This document shows, piece after piece, positions 62,148 to 64,000 of a stretch of 64,000 bases of DNA; positions within the stretch are counted from its first letter, which is position 1, and every line of letters begins with the position of its first letter. The notes under the pieces were generated by a model that saw only the letters and a program-made list of their open reading frames with translations, did not search any database and had not been told where the DNA came from. The position numbers and the translations under genes are program-made. The stretch is from Pelagerythrobacter aerophilus (GTDB lineage: Bacteria > Pseudomonadota > Alphaproteobacteria > Sphingomonadales > Sphingomonadaceae). Where the stretch lies: NCBI RefSeq assembly GCF_003581645.1, contig NZ_QXFK01000015.1:1-64000 (forward strand), given 5' to 3'.

Positions 62148-62696
62148 ATGCCATACCAACCGCCTCCCGAACTTGCCGGCCTGACGCTCGACGAAATCGC
62201 CGAGCAGGTTGCCTCGCGCAAGCTGCCGCCGGTAGAGGAGTGGCGGCCGGAGAGGACCGGCGACAGCCAAATGCGCATCGCGGCCGACGGCACCTGGTAT
62301 CACGACGATACCCCGATCACCCGCCCGGCAATGGTGCGCGCCTTTTCCGGCCTGCTCACGCGCGATGAAGATGGAGCACACTGGCTCGTCACCCCGTTCG
62401 AAAAACTGTCGGTCGACGTCGAGGATGCGGCTTTCATTGCGACCGACGTGGTTCGGCGCGGGGACGATCTCGCCTTCCGCCTCAATACCGACGAGCTGAT
62501 CGTCGCCGGCGCCGACAACCCTTTGCAGGTGATCGGCGAGATCGAGACACCCGCCGTCTATCTCGCCGTGCGACGCGGGTGTGAGGCGCGGCTGAACCGC
62601 AGCACCTGGCAGCAACTCGCCGAGATCGCATTGGCCGAAGGCGATGGGCACACGGTGGCGAGCGGGGGCGAAACCTTCGCTCTTCTGCCGCAATGA
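62148..62696 (+). CDS. DUF1285-family protein
   Basis: 182 residues of a family often found beside Nudix and CCA-adding genes in alphaproteobacteria. Conserved segment DGTWYHDDTPITRPAMVRAF near 45-65 and VTPFEKLSVDVEDAAFIA. No catalytic role is established. The stop overlaps the Nudix start by 4 bp. Confidence 0.88.
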   Translation: MPYQPPPELAGLTLDEIAEQVASRKLPPVEEWRPERTGDSQMRIAADGTWYHDDTPITRPAMVRAFSGLLTRDEDGAHWLVTPFEKLSVDVEDAAFIATDVVRRGDDLAFRLNTDELIVAGADNPLQVIGEIETPAVYLAVRRGCEARLNRSTWQQLAEIALAEGDGHTVASGGETFALLPQ

Positions 62697-63298
62697 ATTC
62701 GCTCTTCGACCGCCTCGAAGCCCTGTTCGAACAGGGGCACCGCGCGGACATTCCCGATCTGTTGACCGACGAGCGCTTTGCCGATGCCGGTCGCACGGCA
62801 GATGCCGCGGTCCTGATCGCGGTGACCGATCGCCCCTCGCCCGGTCTAATCCTGACGCAGCGCCCACACGACATGCGCGATCACCCCGGACAGGTCGCCT
62901 TCCCCGGCGGCAAGATCGACCCGGGTGAAACCGCGATCGAAGCCGCCCTGCGCGAGGCCGAGGAGGAACTCTCCATGCGCCCCGGAGACGTGCGCGTGAT
63001 CGGCACGACCGACCAATACCAGACGGGCACCGGGTTCGATGTCACGCCGGTGCTCGGCGTCGTGCCGCCCGATCTGCCGCTGGTCGCCAATCCCGGCGAG
63101 GTCGAGGCATGGTTCGAGGCCCCGCTCGACCTGCTGCTCGACCGCGCCAACTGGACGGAGCACGAGGTATTCTGGCGCGGGGCGACGCGGCGCTACCTCG
63201 AATATCACTACGACGGTTTCCGCATCTGGGGCGTGACCGCGGCGATCATTGCCAACCTTGCCCGGCGGATCGAATACAAGGCGCTGTTCGATGGCTGA
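62693..63298 (+). CDS. Nudix hydrolase, CoA pyrophosphatase type
   Basis: 201 residues. The Nudix box GGKIDPGETAIEAALREAEE is complete, and the preceding LTQRPHDMRDHPGQVAFPGG is the CoA-specific signature. It cleaves CoA or oxidised CoA to phosphopantetheine and ADP. It overlaps DUF1285 upstream and the CCA-adding gene downstream (8 bp), forming a tight operon. Confidence 0.93.
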   Translation: MNSLFDRLEALFEQGHRADIPDLLTDERFADAGRTADAAVLIAVTDRPSPGLILTQRPHDMRDHPGQVAFPGGKIDPGETAIEAALREAEEELSMRPGDVRVIGTTDQYQTGTGFDVTPVLGVVPPDLPLVANPGEVEAWFEAPLDLLLDRANWTEHEVFWRGATRRYLEYHYDGFRIWGVTAAIIANLARRIEYKALFDG

Positions 63299-64000
63299 GT
63301 ACCTGCCTTCCGCGGAATGGACGCAGCGCCAGGATCTTGCCGCGCTCGTCGCAGCCCTAGGCGCGGACAACGTTCGCTGGGTCGGCGGCGCGGTGCGCGA
63401 TACGCTGCTCGGGCATGATGTACGGGATATCGACGCTGCCACTCCGCTCGAGCCCGCTGCGGTGATGGAGCGGTTGCGGGCAGCCGGGATCAGGGCCGTT
63501 CCGACCGGGATCGACCATGGCACCGTCACCGCGGTCCTGCCCCGCGGTCCGGTGGAAATCACCACGCTCCGTCACGACGTTTCGACCGACGGGCGCCGCG
63601 CTACGATCGCCTTCGCGCAGGATTGGCGCGAAGATGCCGCCCGGCGCGATTTCACGATCAACGCGCTCTACGCCGCGCCGGATACGCTCGAGATCTTCGA
63701 CTGGTTCGGCGGGCTCGCCGATCTCGCGGCGCAGCGTGTGCGGTTCATCGGCGAGGCGCGCCAGCGCATTCGCGAGGATCACCTGCGCATTCTGCGCTAT
63801 TTCCGCTTTCAAGCGCGCTTCGGCGCCGAACTCGACGCCGAGGCGGAGGAGGCTTGCGCGGAGCTTGCCGCCACTCTCAAGGGCCTTTCACGGGAACGCG
63901 TCGCGGGCGAATTGCTCAACCTGCTCGGCCTGCCCGATCCAGGCGACACGGTGGCGAGGATGCTGGCGCTTGGAGTGCTGCCTGTGGTTCTGCCGGAAGC
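63291..64000 (+). CDS. CCA tRNA nucleotidyltransferase, 5' part (runs off window)
   Basis: 236 codons are visible from the ATG at 63291. Nucleotidyltransferase head: WVGGAVRDTLLGHDVRDIDAA with the metal aspartates, then RRDFTINALYAAPDT and RIREDHLRILRYFRFQARFG. It adds or repairs the CCA end of tRNAs. The rest of the gene lies outside the window. Confidence 0.95.
   Translation, partial: MAEYLPSAEWTQRQDLAALVAALGADNVRWVGGAVRDTLLGHDVRDIDAATPLEPAAVMERLRAAGIRAVPTGIDHGTVTAVLPRGPVEITTLRHDVSTDGRRATIAFAQDWREDAARRDFTINALYAAPDTLEIFDWFGGLADLAAQRVRFIGEARQRIREDHLRILRYFRFQARFGAELDAEAEEACAELAATLKGLSRERVAGELLNLLGLPDPGDTVARMLALGVLPVVLPE

Noticed and set aside
60360-62867. Minus-strand frame of 835 codons opposite the PQQ dehydrogenase, GNAT and DUF1285 genes
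   Set aside because: The plus strand has three recognisable proteins in different frames across the same stretch; the long minus frame is a high-GC artefact.

Overview
The window looks like a GC-rich alphaproteobacterial chromosome, most likely Sphingomonadales close to Erythrobacteraceae. Supporting signs are a CcrM-type GANTC methyltransferase, a CpaF/Tad ATPase, split pntAA-pntAB-pntB transhydrogenase genes next to a 41-residue aa3-type cytochrome oxidase subunit IV, and an N-terminally extended FolP. The species is inferred from gene style only. I saw no rRNA, tRNA or CRISPR array.

Region 1 (1-11.3 kb, minus strand) holds two complete Tn7-like tnsA-tnsB-tnsC cores in tandem, each with overlapping stop/start codons. 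The left core is followed by a TniQ/TnsD gene that runs off the window. The right core has no TniQ. Between them lie an orphan HigA-like/Xre-type gene, an unrecognised 80-residue ORF, and a tnsA upstream region with an inverted repeat carrying three GANTC sites.

Region 2 (12-17.2 kb) is a probable anti-phage island. A cyclase with two class III domains, an E2-like protein with a Cys-rich tail, and a cyclic-nucleotide-binding/TIR-like effector form a Pycsar-like operon. Divergent to it lies a sigma-factor-like gene, a small acidic protein and an ImmA/IrrE-like metallopeptidase.

Region 3 (17.5-37 kb) is accessory metabolism: LysR regulators, Old Yellow Enzymes, aldehyde and alcohol dehydrogenases, SDRs, a GMC oxidoreductase, alpha/beta hydrolases, a DMT exporter and a thioredoxin-NhaA fusion. 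It contains several broken genes: a LysR relic, a frameshifted nitrilase-fold gene and an oxidoreductase with an early amber codon.

Region 4 (37.6-39.4 kb) shows how the island sits in the chromosome. Two Tn7-type transposon ends, each with three TnsB-type repeats and a terminal TGTAGG, point the same way at 37,685 and 39,376. The outer one lies 21 bp from the glmS stop codon, the classic attTn7 position. Everything from 39,376 leftward is therefore probably a large, composite Tn7-like island whose far end is outside the window. A kinase-fold gene lies between the two ends.

Region 5 (39.4-64 kb) is core chromosome: glmS with a VapBC-type pair just upstream, an O-antigen ligase-like protein, cpaF, dgt, a diheme c-type protein with a beta-helix partner, pnt genes, an NtrC-like regulator with an altered GAFTGA motif, folP, ccrM (six GANTC sites upstream), rnhB, a PQQ sugar dehydrogenase-like lipoprotein, a Nudix hydrolase and the start of a CCA-adding enzyme.
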